This document shows positions 10,403-20,865 of a DNA stretch of 34,202 nt, piece after piece (the first letter of the stretch is position 1; each line of letters begins with the position of its first letter). The translations under genes and the position numbers were made by a program. Origin of the DNA: Rhizoclosmatium globosum. Lineage: Eukaryota; Chytridiomycota; Chytridiomycetes; Chytridiales; Chytriomycetaceae. The notes below the pieces were generated by a model. That model was given only the letters and a program-made list of their open reading frames with translations. It had not been told where the DNA came from and searched no databases. The stretch lies in assembly GCA_002104985.1 (NCBI GenBank), contig MCGO01000317.1, positions 1 to 34,202 of the forward strand. Direction: 5' to 3'.

Positions 10403-11299
10403 ATGCCCATTTCAACAGTGACTCACTCTATCCGACGAACTATGAAGAGCCCAACAAAGACCGCGCCACTTCCACTTCCCCTTCCACTTCCACATGAGGG
10501 TCTACCCCCTACTAGTACTACTACTAGTACTACTACTACTACTACTAGTACAGTTGAAACAAGTACAAAGACAGCTGCTCCAACCAACACAGTCCCTCCC
10601 GTGTACATCTTTGCCTATGGATCGCTCATCAACGGGGCCTCCGTCCGCCGCTCAATCACCGCGCCCGTCGCCGTTGCGCCCAAGCCCGTCGTTGTGTCCG
10701 GGTTCCGGCGCACGTGGGGCTTCAAGTGTGCGCGCCGCTCCTACACCGCCGTCGCAATCACCGCCTCCGCCTCCGCAAACGACTGCGTCAACGGCGTCCT
10801 TGTCCGCGTGAACAACGACGATCTGCCAAACTTGGACAAACGCGAAGAAGGCTACGCCCGAAGGAGGATCTGCTCAAGTCTGATCAGACAGCCCTACGGA
10901 AATATCCACATTGAACCCCACGCTCAGATCTGGGCTTATATCTTGGAAGACTGCTGCGAGGCGGAATCAGGCTACGAATCAGACTCGTCTATTTCTTCTA
11001 CTCGCTCTCACGTTGCCTGCCCAGTTGTTCCCATCCCACAATCGTATATTGACTGTATCATAGCGGGTGCCCTTCTCGAACACGGTCCAAGATTTGCAAG
11101 GGACTTTATTCGACTGACTCACTCCTGGCACGAAGGTACCTGGATCAACGATCGCAACGCTAAAGATCCTGTACGCCGATACGTTCCAAACGCTGCTGTT
11201 GGTGAAAACGACTTGTGCCCCAAAGTGGCTAAATCTGTGGACGATCTGCTTCAGGCACTTGTTCCCAGCGCCTTCAGTTCTCGCATCGACGTGGCGTGA
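10403..11299 (+). CDS. Gamma-glutamylcyclotransferase-like protein
   Basis: Single exon, 298 residues from the ATG at 10403; a second in-frame ATG lies at 10442. The open frame runs upstream to 10295 but only with a GTG, so that extension is not used. The N-terminus is low-complexity: Pro-Leu repeats, then about 25 Thr/Ser residues encoded by an ACT-type repeat. The folded domain starts with VYIFAYGSLING at about residue 70, the YGSL motif of the GGCT-like fold that binds the gamma-glutamyl group. The likely catalytic Glu lies in LDKREEGYARR (about residue 155). These enzymes release 5-oxoproline from gamma-glutamyl peptides or glutathione. The C-terminal half (RFARDFIRLTHSWHEGTWINDR) has no motif that I can name. 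Substrate is not shown by the sequence. Confidence 0.8.
   Translation: MPISTVTHSIRRTMKSPTKTAPLPLPLPLPHEGLPPTSTTTSTTTTTTSTVETSTKTAAPTNTVPPVYIFAYGSLINGASVRRSITAPVAVAPKPVVVSGFRRTWGFKCARRSYTAVAITASASANDCVNGVLVRVNNDDLPNLDKREEGYARRRICSSLIRQPYGNIHIEPHAQIWAYILEDCCEAESGYESDSSISSTRSHVACPVVPIPQSYIDCIIAGALLEHGPRFARDFIRLTHSWHEGTWINDRNAKDPVRRYVPNAAVGENDLCPKVAKSVDDLLQALVPSAFSSRIDVA
10511..10551. repeat. ACT/AGT trinucleotide repeat inside the coding region
   Basis: A run of ACT units broken by ACTAGT palindromes. It encodes alternating Thr and Ser in the linker ahead of the GGCT-like domain. Unit number is likely to vary between strains, changing linker length without breaking the frame. Confidence 0.8.
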
Positions 11300-11479
11300 A
11301 AGTCTTTCTCTATTTTCCCTCCTGTACCTACAATCGTCTGTCTCGCTTTCTTTTTGAGTAACTCTTGGTTGTTTTTGGATGAAGGATCGGCTCATTGGAC
11401 TCTAGCCGCACTATTATAACTATTATCGCGCTCTCTCTCTCTTCCCCCTGCATATGATATATACTTCAGCATCACACTT

Positions 11480-11485
11480 AATAAA
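11480..11485 (+). terminator. AATAAA polyadenylation signal of the GGCT-like gene
   Basis: A canonical AATAAA 180 bp after the stop codon at 11299, in AT-rich sequence, with T/G-rich sequence following within 40 bp. Confidence 0.5.
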
Positions 11486-11752
11486 TCATTCATTGTATCT
11501 ACTGAAAACACCTTGTCTTCTTTGTCTTCGTCTTCTTTCTCCTACACGCCATAATGCTTTCCAGAATGGTCACATGGATTAAACACGAGACAAAAGGCTC
11601 TCCAGGGCCATTTCCTTTGTTTGCCCGATTTGCCCGTGCAAGCCACCCAAGGAACTCAATTTGTTTTCTGCACGGGTGGCTGTTCCGCTCTATCTCATTT
11701 GCACGTGCAGGGTTCCGGCTCTTCCGTGAGTAAACAAACTCGAACTAAAATT

Positions 11753-11760
<8 letters not shown>

Positions 11761-11820
<60 letters not shown>
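11761..11820. repeat. Perfect (GA)30 microsatellite
   Basis: Sixty bases of uninterrupted GA dinucleotide, preceded by AAGAGAAA. All purine on the plus strand. It lies about 600 bp upstream of the ABCA transporter start and could be the assembly's length estimate rather than the true length. Confidence 0.97.
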
Positions 11821-11823
<3 letters not shown>

Positions 11824-12414
11824 ACAGAGACAGAAACGGCAGGAGGGAAGGGATCATATTTTGTCTAGATCCACCTTTCGAAAGCAGAAACGACAGGAGG
11901 GACAGATAGTAACAGGAGTTTTTTTTTTTGAAAGAACCGCTAAACTCTTTCCAGATTGAATATACTATTTTCGGGTATGTTTGCTGGGATTTGGTTCCAG
12001 ATCGTTCGTTGCCTTGTCCATCAGATTTAACTTCCACATTACGCCTTACTTTATAAAGGGTTTACTTTCCTCTTCCAGAATAAGCAATCACTTAAAATTG
12101 AATAAGTGGCGTGGAAGTTGGGTGGGAGATTATTGTTTTAATTGATTACTATAGCTGCGGGGACAATGTGCAAATACTAATGATTAATTATTCTTCTATA
12201 TGTATTTATCTTCGTATTCTAATCCGTTGACGACAGGGAAGTAAAGTTGCCGTTTGCTGGAATGATAATCACATTCCTTCTTTTCAGGTTCAATTGCACT
12301 GCCCAATCGGAAGTTAATCACTTGGAACAAAGGATTGAAAAAATCAGTCCGCGGCCTTATTTAGTCCCCAATTGTTTGATTGGCGGCAAGCAAAAAAAAA
12401 GCTTGCAACAATCA

Positions 12415-15400
12415 ATGGGATCTTCATGGTTGCTCCAGGTCCGGGCTTTGACCGCCAAGAACTGCCGAGTCATTGCCAGGAAGCCGTTGCTACTCTTAAC
12501 TGCCATTTTGTTCCCGCTGTTGGCCTTTGTCGTCTTGGGACAAGTGTTGAGCATGTTGGTGGCAGCCGCTAATATCCAGCCAGTTGTAGAGATTGGGCAG
12601 ACAGCTGCTCCGTTGCCTCAACTTCCATCAAATACGAATGTCTTCTTCGTCTCCAATGTGACTGCGACGCCGTCTGGAGTTGCCATTATGGTGAGGCAAT
12701 TTAGAGTGTTTAATTGGTTCTCAAGGGCTTACGTTATCTTCCAACACCACAGAAACGAATGTGCGAACTGAACAAGATTTCGTTTGATCAACAAGTCCGT
12801 CAAATTGATTTGAATTATGGCTTTGAATATAGTCTTGCGGATCTTATCCTTCGAGACTATCGCCGACTTAATGAAGGCCCTTGGTTCATTGTCAGGTAAT
12901 CCTAAACCTAATTTTATGTCTTCATTGATGTTAACTTGACCTGCAGATGGGAAGGAACTGAAACCCAACCATCATACAGCGTAAACATTCCAAATGACCA
13001 ACGTACTTTGAAAGCCTACTCGTCCGTTTTCTCATTCCAACAAGCTGTCGACGGAGCCATCCTGTCTTACAACAAGAACCCAACTTCCGCCGGAAATGAT
13101 GTCTACTCGGTCTCTTACGACTTTTTCCAACCTGCCGGCACTGGTTTCGATGAATTTAACGACGTAAAAATCCAGACGGGATACAAACCTGCAGATTTGC
13201 AGTGGATCCAGCAGCTCGTCCTTGTGACCCTCGGTCCACTGGCTTTCCTCCCACTCATGATTCTCACGATCGATATCGTTGCAAAAGAGAAGCAACGTCG
13301 GTTGTATGGAGTGTTGAGAAGAATGGGGTTGATGGAATCTGCGTTTTGGATTTCGCTGTTTGTTCCAATGGCTTTGGTTGCAGCTCTTTCTGCCGTCAGT
13401 GCCTCCGTAGGAACGTACATTCAGTACAATAGTATCGCACTCTTGAAAGTGAATTTTGATGTCTTGGTCATCTTCAATTACGCATTCGCGCTGGCGATGC
13501 TTGGATTCGCATGTTTTATTTCGTCGATTGTGAGCAAGCCACTTCATGTCAATATTTCGATTGGAGTCGTCGCTGTGGCTTCGATTATCGTGAATGTGGT
13601 CTTGTTCTTGGATACAAGCTTGATTGCCAACAACGGGTTTCCGATTCCACCTTCTGCATATTGGTTCTCGGCGTGTGATGCTGTTTATGCCCAGATTCTG
13701 TTGGCTATTTTCGCACCTTTCTACAATTACGGTCGTGTATGGGTCGATGTTGTTTTGATCAATAATCCGAATTACAATGCTCCGGGAGTTTTTGACATGA
13801 ATCAATTGTTAAGAACGGAGCGTCGTGTTGAGGGGACGTATCAAGATGATGGCAACCCCAATCTATACAAATTCTTTGGTCTAGCTCCTACTATTACTAC
13901 TGTTTTGATTATGGCATGCTCGCCTTTGTTCCATGTGACACTTTCTTGGTACTTAAATCAAATCATTTCTTCTGAGGAGGGATTCAAGCGGACTTGGACT
14001 TTTCCCTTCACTGCCGCGTACTGGACAGGAAAATATGTATCTAAAGAGTTTTCGAAGGGCGACACTTTGGCTTCAGTGAGTAACTTGAAGCATGTATTCC
14101 ACTGTTCTTACTATTTTTCAGGAAAAACAAAAAAGTTACACTACAAACACCATGAGAATGATTAAAATGACTAAGTCATATAATTCGACGACTGCTGTAA
14201 AGGAGTTCTCTTCTGTTTTTGAAACGGGGAAAGTCTATTCCATTTTGGGTCATAACGGTGCTGGAAAGTCCTCCCTTATCAACATGCTTTCATTGAATAC
14301 TTCTGTCACATTTGGAGATTGTTTCATGTTCGGTTTGGATATTAGAGAGGACGCTGCAAAGCTTCAAAGTCTCATGTCACTCTGTCCACAGTTTGACGTT
14401 CTCTACTCTTCTTTGTCTCCATACCAGCACCTCCAGTTTTACTACATGTTCCGTGGCGATCGATTCAGTTCCAAGGCAGCTTTGAACCAAAAAATTATGG
14501 ATAAGCTTGAGGCTGTTAATTTGGCTGATGTTGCACACGTTCCATGCAGCAGATTCAGTGGAGGAATGAAGAGAAGACTTTCGTTGTGTCTTGCAACAAT
14601 CGCAGGTTTGTGTTTTCACTGGAATTATGACGATATTTACTAACATGCTTTTAAGAAAATGCTAAAATCATTTTCCTTGACGAACCAACCACTGGATTGG
14701 ATCCAATCTCTCGTCGCGGCGTATGGAAAGTAATTCAGAGTTTGAAAAAGGATCGCATCGTCGTCTTGACGACCCACGTAAGTTGTGCTGTCACCCAAAA
14801 CTCAAGTAATCGGTTTCATATCACAGAGTATGGAAGAAGCGGATCAGTTGGGCGACCATGTTTGTATCATGCACATGGGTAAACTTCGAGCATCTGGATC
14901 AAGTCTTTTCTTGAAAAATCGTTTCGGAGACGGGTTCCAAGTCACTCTTGTCAACAGAAGCGACTCTGCTGGAAAACTTAGCGGAGAGGCTCACAAGTCT
15001 TTGGAAGAATATGTCAAGTACGCGCTTCCACGTTCGAACATCGTGTCTTCCGCTGGTGGAGCGTTAACTGTTGCTGTTGGAAAGCTTGAAAGAGGACGCT
15101 TGGTCTCTTTCTTGAGGGCTCTCAAGAAAGATGTACAACTGGAATGGACTCTTGGAAATAGTACTCTTGAAGAAGTTTTCTTGAAGTTGTGCGCACAAAA
15201 CAAGACTGTTGTCACTGCCGAGACGGAGGCTGCTGATAAACCTGTACCCATTTGTCGCATTTGTGCCATTAATCCAACTGAGGCTGTATTTTTATACACC
15301 AAATCAGGCGTTCGTATCGAAATTCCAGACGTGGTGTGTAAAAACTGTGCTGACAATGTTGAGAAATCACCGAATCAAGAGTCAAACAATGAAATTCTCG

Positions 15401-18400
15401 ACTTGATTACTTTCAGTGAATTCAAGCAGCGAGTTCCAGCCCAAGCAACCAACGTGACCAAGAATGGTATTGACATACAAGTCTCTCCAAAGCCTTCGAT
15501 TGCTGGACAACTCAAAGCGATTTTCATGAAGAACGTGTTCTTGTTCTCCAAGGAACGTAGGACAAACATTGGATTTGTCTGTTTCTTGGTTATCGCACTT
15601 GCAGCTGGATTATACACTTCATCCACGTTTCCAAAGGCCCCGTCTAATTGCACTTCTGGGTTGTGGTTCAAGAAGTCATACTTCGGATATACTTGTAGCA
15701 CTTTCGATTTGGCCACAGGCATCAAAAATCCAACTTCTGGTCCATCTGCACCGTCTGGTGTTTGTATGAGCGACAGTTTTTCTCCTCCTATTTCAAGTAG
15801 CCCCAATTCAAACACTGGACAATCGTTAGGTAGCATGGGTTCACCCGTGTCTTGCTCTGGTGGCTCGCGTCAGCTATTTGGCTATGCCTCAGCTTCAGCC
15901 AAAGTGATTGGAATCCAATCCAGGCCATACAGCTCATCATACAATATGTACGCTCCTGACGCTCAAAGTGTTATAAACTCTACTGGCTCCTCGTTCACAG
16001 GTGGAGAAAGCCGTGTTGTTTACTCTCAAACGAGTGTTGCAGGAGATCAGCCAGTTTCAAGTTTGTTCCGAAATGCAGTAACATCTACAACAAAAAACGA
16101 CTCGTTAGTTGGAATTCCTAGCTCTGGTCCCATGCCTGGTCCCATGGGATCTTCGTCATTTAATACGCTACAACTTCCAACTTTCGATTCTATTTCAGGG
16201 AATGTGCAAGATTACTTCCTCGTTCAGCAAAAGAATTTGGTCAGAAACGAAACGTCCACGGAGCAATCTTGTCCTGCTTATTACCAACAGTCGTTCAGTT
16301 CCAGTGGTCGCAAAGGACTTGTTACATCGTCTTTCGCACAATTCCAAAGTTTATGGCAACAGTATTACCCAGATCTCGGTATCAACTTCAACAGACTCCA
16401 GTTTGGATCAGGAGACTTGAATGTCAACTATGAAGTTGTTGTATATGCAGATAAACAATTCCCGGCAATTTTCGCTCCTCCAAGTGCAGTTCAAACCTAT
16501 TCTCGTGACATATTCCCAGATTGTGCTGCTATTCTCCATTCCCAGTATTCAACTGGAAATTCGTACTCTGCGTACCCGTTGTTGGACCCATTTGTTGTAT
16601 CCATCAACTCCGTTACAAACTCGATTCTCCAGCAAACTTCCAAAAACATAAAAGGCGTTCAAGTTGCTATCTATCAAAACTTCCCCAAGGTCATTGACGT
16701 TAATGGCCCAGACAGCAACGGAGCTTTGATCCAATTCAAGTTTAGTCGCGCTATTTTTGTCATGTTCTTCATTCTCGCTACTGGACTCATGTTCCCACGT
16801 CTGGTTTCATTGATTGCACTTGAAAAGAGTGAGAACCTGGTTGAAATGATGAGAATTCAAGGCCTGTCGCTCCCAAGCTACTGGGCAGGAAATTACTTGT
16901 TTGGCTTCTTCAGTGTGGCTTTGTTGACTCTTTTGTACGTTGCTTTGAGTTTCGCTGTTGGTTCAGGTGACGTTGTGCGTGCTGGGTTCGCTCTTATGGC
17001 TTTGGTTGTTGTGGTTTGGACTCACGCTCAAGTTTGCCTTGCCTTCTTTATTGGAGGAACTGTCTCGAAGCCAATGTCTGCAAGCTTAATTTCCTATATG
17101 CTTTTTATCGTTTCTGCTGGTATTTCTCCCTTCATGTTGCTCTCTATTGGTTCTTCTGGATTGTCGTACGCTTGGAATTTGTATCCTATTGCTGGTGCAG
17201 TTAATTTGTTGGTGCTTGTTACGTCATTTGGAACTATCGAGTAAGTTTATTTCAATGTATGCCCGTCAACTCATACCATTTTTACAGTACCAAGCTTGTT
17301 CTCATTAACACGGGCCTTTTGATTGTCTGTAGCACTTTCCTCGCACTCCTTGGAATGTATGTTCATGCCATCAAGCCATCCAAGGTTGGAATCCCACTTG
17401 ATCCACTTCTTGGCTTGTCAGGAGCAGTAAAACGTGGTTCGGCCAATCGCGTCAAAGGAGTTGACCACGAAGAAATTGAATTCGGATACAAAAAGGACAC
17501 CGAAGTACTCAAACATGAGAAGGATGTTCAAACCTTGCATTCAAAGGGAACCTTTGCCCAGCCAGTCATTGATGAAGGGGAAGCTCTTCGCGTGGTTCAC
17601 CTTAGAAAAGAATTTGGAAATGGCAAGAAGGTAGCCGTCAAGGATATGACTTTGTCTGTAAAATACGGCGAAACGTTTGGTCTTCTTGGACCAAACGGAG
17701 CTGGAAAAACCACCGCGTTGAGCATGATGACAGGCCTGTTAAAGCGTTCTGGAGGTGATATTGTTGTCGCTGGTCATTCTATTCAAGAAGATAAGATCAG
17801 CAAGACAAGTGATATCGGCATCACTCCCCAGTTTGACACTGTTTGGCCCGAATTGACTGTCGAAGAAACTTTGTCCTTCTATTGTAGTCTCAGAGGTGTC
17901 AAATCACTTGATGCGAAAGGAATGGTGCGATCAATTGCCGAATCGATTGAACTTGATGGAGACGCGTTCAAGCAAAAGGCGAGCCAGCTTTCCGGTGGAA
18001 TGAGACGTCGTCTCAGTATTGGTATTGCTCTCACTGCCAACCCAAAGATTCTTGTCCTTGATGAACCAACGACTGGTCTTGATCCCGAAACTCGTCGTCA
18101 AATCTGGATGATTGTTGACAAAGTGCGTCGTGGCGGAGACAAAGCTGTGATTATTACTACACATAGTATGGACGAAGCGGATGCACTGTGTACGAGAATC
18201 GGTATCGTTGTCGATGGCGATATCAAGGTACTTGGGTCGCAAATGACACTCAAAAAGCAATACGCTGAGGGGCTCAAGTTTACCTTCCGCTTCCAAGTTA
18301 AACATCGATTGTCTGACGGTACTAATTTGGGCGCGTTCAAGCTTTCACAAGGGGCCCGAACTAATGAGATTTCTGCTGCGATTTCTCAAGCAATTGGTTT

Positions 18401-18656
18401 ATCTGATTTGCACTGGACCATCGTATCATCTGATTTGGAGTTCTCCCATTCAGAGTCTGTCGCTGCCACTACTGCAGATTTGACTGGCTCAGTTTCTTGG
18501 ATGGTTTCCCTTCAATGTGTGACTGAACGAGGCTTGGACGTGGCTGAAACTTTCGTGGTCGTCTCTAAAGAAACTGAGAAGCTTGGCGTTGAAGATTGGG
18601 CGTTGCATGAGACAACGCTTGAAGATGTGTTTGTGAAAGTTGCTGAAAGAAGCTGA
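12415..18656 (+). CDS. ABCA-family full transporter
   Basis: Seven exons (12415-12690, 12753-12895, 12947-14075, 14122-14605, 14656-14777, 14827-17240, 17288-18656) join in frame to 1978 residues. ABCA transporters move lipids across or within membranes. The order is the classical one: first membrane helix at about residues 22-45, a luminal loop, the TMD1 helix cluster from about 245, and NBD1 with Walker [11 protein letters not shown] (about 558), CPQFDVLY, signature FSGGMKRR (about 660), Walker [14 protein letters not shown] and H-loop THSMEEAD. A four-cysteine segment follows (CRIC...CKNC, about 861-890), then TMD2 with a large Ser/Gly-rich loop, and NBD2 with GPNGAGKTT (about 1655), [31 protein letters not shown] and THSMDEAD. 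Both ATP sites look intact. An upstream in-frame ATG (12262) is less likely, since the chosen start gives the usual short cytosolic lead into helix 1. Confidence 0.95.
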
Positions 18657-18843
18657 TAACATTTTTCCTTCCTATCATTTTTATACATTTTATGAAGTTT
18701 TCGATTTCCTGAATCTAAAATAACGATAGACTTCATTCTGTCTCTTTGATTCTTTCAATGGGTCAATGGCACAACCACAGAGTAAGAACGGTACAGAAAG
18801 GGCGTCTGAAAGTGGTTTTTAACATTCTTCATTTCAAAAAATC

Positions 18844-18850
18844 TATAAAT
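18844..18850 (+). promoter_or_regulatory. TATA box (TATAAAT) of the 18905 gene
   Basis: TATAAAT lies 55 bp before the ATG at 18905 and 190 bp after the stop of the transporter gene. The following C/T-rich leader ends in CAAAATG. The position would give a leader of roughly 25-30 bases. Confidence 0.6.
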
Positions 18851-18904
18851 TGGCTCCTTGATCGAACAATTCCCCCTTTCTCACAAATAATACCATCATT
18901 CAAA

Positions 18905-19852
18905 ATGAGATTCATTCTATCCACTGCTCTCCTTGCTACCATTGCCGTTGTTCAAGTGGCTAGTGAAGGTGTTTATGCTGCACCCCAACCAGTCGCTCCA
19001 GATACGAAACCCGCACCTATTTCACCTGCCCCAGGTCCTTATGTTGTACCGTCGCCAGTGACTCCACCAGTTCTTCCAGCTGTGCCTGCCAGTCCAAACA
19101 CACCGTCTCCACCAACATCCGGCAGTGCCAACAGTACTCCATCTGGTCCTTCATCCGGCGGAACCGTTTCCTCTGGCGGAATCCAAGCTCCATACATTCC
19201 TCCAGCCCAAGGACAAGTCGCACCGGCACCATCTCCCAACACACAACCAGTTAACAACAATAACAACACGCCACCTCCAAATCAAGTCTCCCCAACGAGT
19301 CCAGTTGCCGCGAATGTCCCATCGACGGGGAGTGGTAGCACCGGTCAAGGGGGATCTTATGTTCCCAATCAAGGCGGGGGTGGCGGTGCATCGTCCGGAC
19401 AACAAGAAGGACAAGGACAGACTCCTTCCAACAACGTCCCTGGATCTGGGAACGGAGCCGCAGCAGTCGTTGCAACTACTTCTTGCACGTTGAATAACGC
19501 TGTTCCCGCTGTTATTCCAACCACCGTTGTCGCCCCAGTCGTTCCGAATGTCCCTATCGTAACTAGTCCAAGTGCGTGTTCTGGAGGTGCTTCTGGTGGT
19601 GGTGCTGGTGGAAGTGGAGGAGCGTGTGTGACGTTATACGTTGCGCCAGCTGTCAATGTTCCGACTTCTACTCCAGCGTACAAGGCTCCAGTGGCCGGGA
19701 CTACTCCAGGTGCAACTCCGGGTTCGCAGCCGTACAAGGCACAAGCTGCGCAAGCGGGTAGTAACAACGTGTATGCTAGTCACGCATTTGCAAATTCAAT
19801 TTGGGCGTCATGGTCGTGTGCCCTTATTTTGGCAATTGTTATCGGGTTTTAA
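18905..19852 (+). CDS. Secreted Pro/Ser/Gly-rich cell-surface protein, possibly GPI-anchored
   Basis: Single exon, 315 residues. The ATG at 18905 is chosen over an upstream in-frame ATG because it has a TATA box 55 bp upstream and opens a clear signal peptide (MRFILSTALLATIAVVQVAS). The body is low-complexity: Pro/Ala/Thr-rich to about residue 125, Gly/Ser/Gln-rich to about 185, then a Val/Pro-rich part with three cysteines (CTLNNAVPAVIP, SACSGGAS, GGACVTLY). The C-terminus ends in a hydrophobic stretch (WSCALILAIVIGF) with no charged tail, preceded by Ser/Asn/Ala, as in a GPI signal. Such proteins usually become wall-linked. No named domain is present. It is followed at 198 bp by the first of two tiny Ala-rich secreted proteins on the same strand. 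Confidence 0.8.
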   Translation: MRFILSTALLATIAVVQVASEGVYAAPQPVAPDTKPAPISPAPGPYVVPSPVTPPVLPAVPASPNTPSPPTSGSANSTPSGPSSGGTVSSGGIQAPYIPPAQGQVAPAPSPNTQPVNNNNNTPPPNQVSPTSPVAANVPSTGSGSTGQGGSYVPNQGGGGGASSGQQEGQGQTPSNNVPGSGNGAAAVVATTSCTLNNAVPAVIPTTVVAPVVPNVPIVTSPSACSGGASGGGAGGSGGACVTLYVAPAVNVPTSTPAYKAPVAGTTPGATPGSQPYKAQAAQAGSNNVYASHAFANSIWASWSCALILAIVIGF

Positions 19853-19901
19853 GCTTCACTGTTTTCCACTTGCATTCTATTTTTTTCACTTTGGAGTGGC
19901 A

Positions 19902-19907
19902 AATAAA
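19902..19907 (+). terminator. AATAAA polyadenylation signal of the 18905 gene
   Basis: AATAAA 50 bp after the stop codon at 19852, in T-rich sequence. It is the only canonical signal before the next ATG at 20051. Confidence 0.55.
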
Positions 19908-20050
19908 CACAATACATTTCAAGTAGTTCATGATGGAATGGTGGGAAAAGTGAGGGTTAGCACAACCAATTTGCGGAGGGTTGAGGTTGTGCCTTCCAAT
20001 AGAATTTCTGTGCATCACCACAAGAGTCGGAAAAAAAAAACATCACAAAA

Positions 20051-20266
20051 ATGCAGTTCCTTGCCGTCATCCTTGCCATTGCCGCCGCCGTCTCTGCCCA
20101 GAACGTTGACGTTGTTGACGCTGCCGCCTCTGCTGCCCCAGCCTACGGTGCCCCAGTTGCCTCCGTCTCTGCTGCTCCAGTTGCCCCAGCTACTGGTCTC
20201 TACTCCGCTGCTCCAGCCACTGCCGTCTTCGGTGCCGCTGCTGCCATCGCTGTTGCTTTGTTCTAA
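20051..20266 (+). CDS. Tiny Ala-rich secreted, possibly GPI-anchored protein (family member 2)
   Basis: A 71-residue single-exon protein. Residues 1-16 (MQFLAVILAIAAAVSA) form a signal peptide with an Ala-x-Ala-type cleavage site before QNVDVVDAA. The mature part is about 30-35 residues of Ala, Pro, Val, Ser and Gly. After TGLYSAAPATAVFG the chain is hydrophobic to the last residue (AAAAIAVALF), consistent with a GPI signal and an omega site at Ser-Ala-Ala. The ATG follows an A-rich leader (GGA10 then CATCACAAAA). Codons are mostly GCC/GCT for Ala, the pattern expected of a highly expressed gene. It is closely related to the 20866-21042 gene and more distantly to 2071-2298. Function is unknown. 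Confidence 0.8.
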   Translation: MQFLAVILAIAAAVSAQNVDVVDAAASAAPAYGAPVASVSAAPVAPATGLYSAAPATAVFGAAAAIAVALF

Positions 20267-20865
20267 GTGCTCTGTTAATGTTGATCGGGGAAGGATACTA
20301 TCAAAGTCCTAGTTCGTTTTACTTATATAGAGTTGATGCAGACTGTTTGAATAAACCTGTATCTCAAAATCATATCTGAATGCTTCGGTGTTAATTTTCC
20401 GTTGCCATCTTTCATGTTGGCACAACTAGTTGCTTGAGTCCCCACTTACCAGTGTGAAACGCTTGACAAATGGCAAGTTGGCAACGGATAGTCCATGTGA
20501 AACAGGTTCCCTTGCATCACCCCAAACTCAGAGTTTCATTCATAATCATGAGACACTTGGGGAAGCATGAAAGGGAGGGTTCAAGGAGTCGAATCTGTTT
20601 CATTTAGTGGGCCATTTGTAATCAAACTAATGTTTCAGGGTATTTATAATTGCCATATTTCGGCCTCTCAACACTAGCAGAGTGCATAACTATAGGTATC
20701 TCCTTCTATTAGAGGGCACGCTGTTCAGCACTGGCAGACACTCAGGGTTAGCAAAAGCACGTGCTCGGGCTAATGAGAAAAAGGGGGCGGAAATTTTTCT
20801 TGGTGTTCCAACAGCAGAAAAATCCCAGCGCGCTTCTCCTTCCTTCCAACAAAACAATCCAAAAA
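20267..20865. other. Intergenic region between two related tiny genes
   Basis: It contains the 3' UTR of the 20051 gene with its AATAAA (20350-20355), and the promoter and leader of the 20866 gene. A TATTTATAA sequence at 20641-20649 is a weak TATA candidate, far (about 220 bp) from the ATG. The leader just before the ATG is C/T-rich and then A-rich, as in the other members of the family. No further gene was seen. Confidence 0.5.
20350..20355 (+). terminator. AATAAA polyadenylation signal of the 20051 gene
   Basis: AATAAA about 85 bp after the stop codon at 20266, followed by a T/G-containing stretch. Confidence 0.5.

Larger units (their letters stand above)
11300..12414. other. Long intergenic region
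   Basis: It holds the 3' UTR and poly(A) signal of the GGCT-like gene (11480), a perfect (GA)30 tract (11761-11820), two imperfect 18-bp direct copies of CAGAAACGRCAGGAGGGA (11831-11848 and 11885-11902), and AT-rich sequence leading to the ABCA transporter start. A 112-codon open frame at 11621-11959 only translates the GA tract. The frame upstream of the transporter ATG is open back to 12262, where another ATG would add 51 residues. No RNA gene was recognised. Confidence 0.55.

Noticed and set aside
11621..11959. 112-codon frame with a long Arg-Glu run
   Set aside because: It only translates the (GA)30 tract; no conserved sequence either side.
12691..17287. Apparent stops in the ABCA gene
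   Set aside because: All fall in six short GT-AG introns; the spliced length is an exact multiple of three with all ABC motifs intact.
19369..19767. 132-codon minus-strand frame over the Pro/Ser/Gly-rich surface protein
   Set aside because: Low-complexity shadow of the plus-strand gene, which has a signal peptide, TATA box and poly(A) signal.
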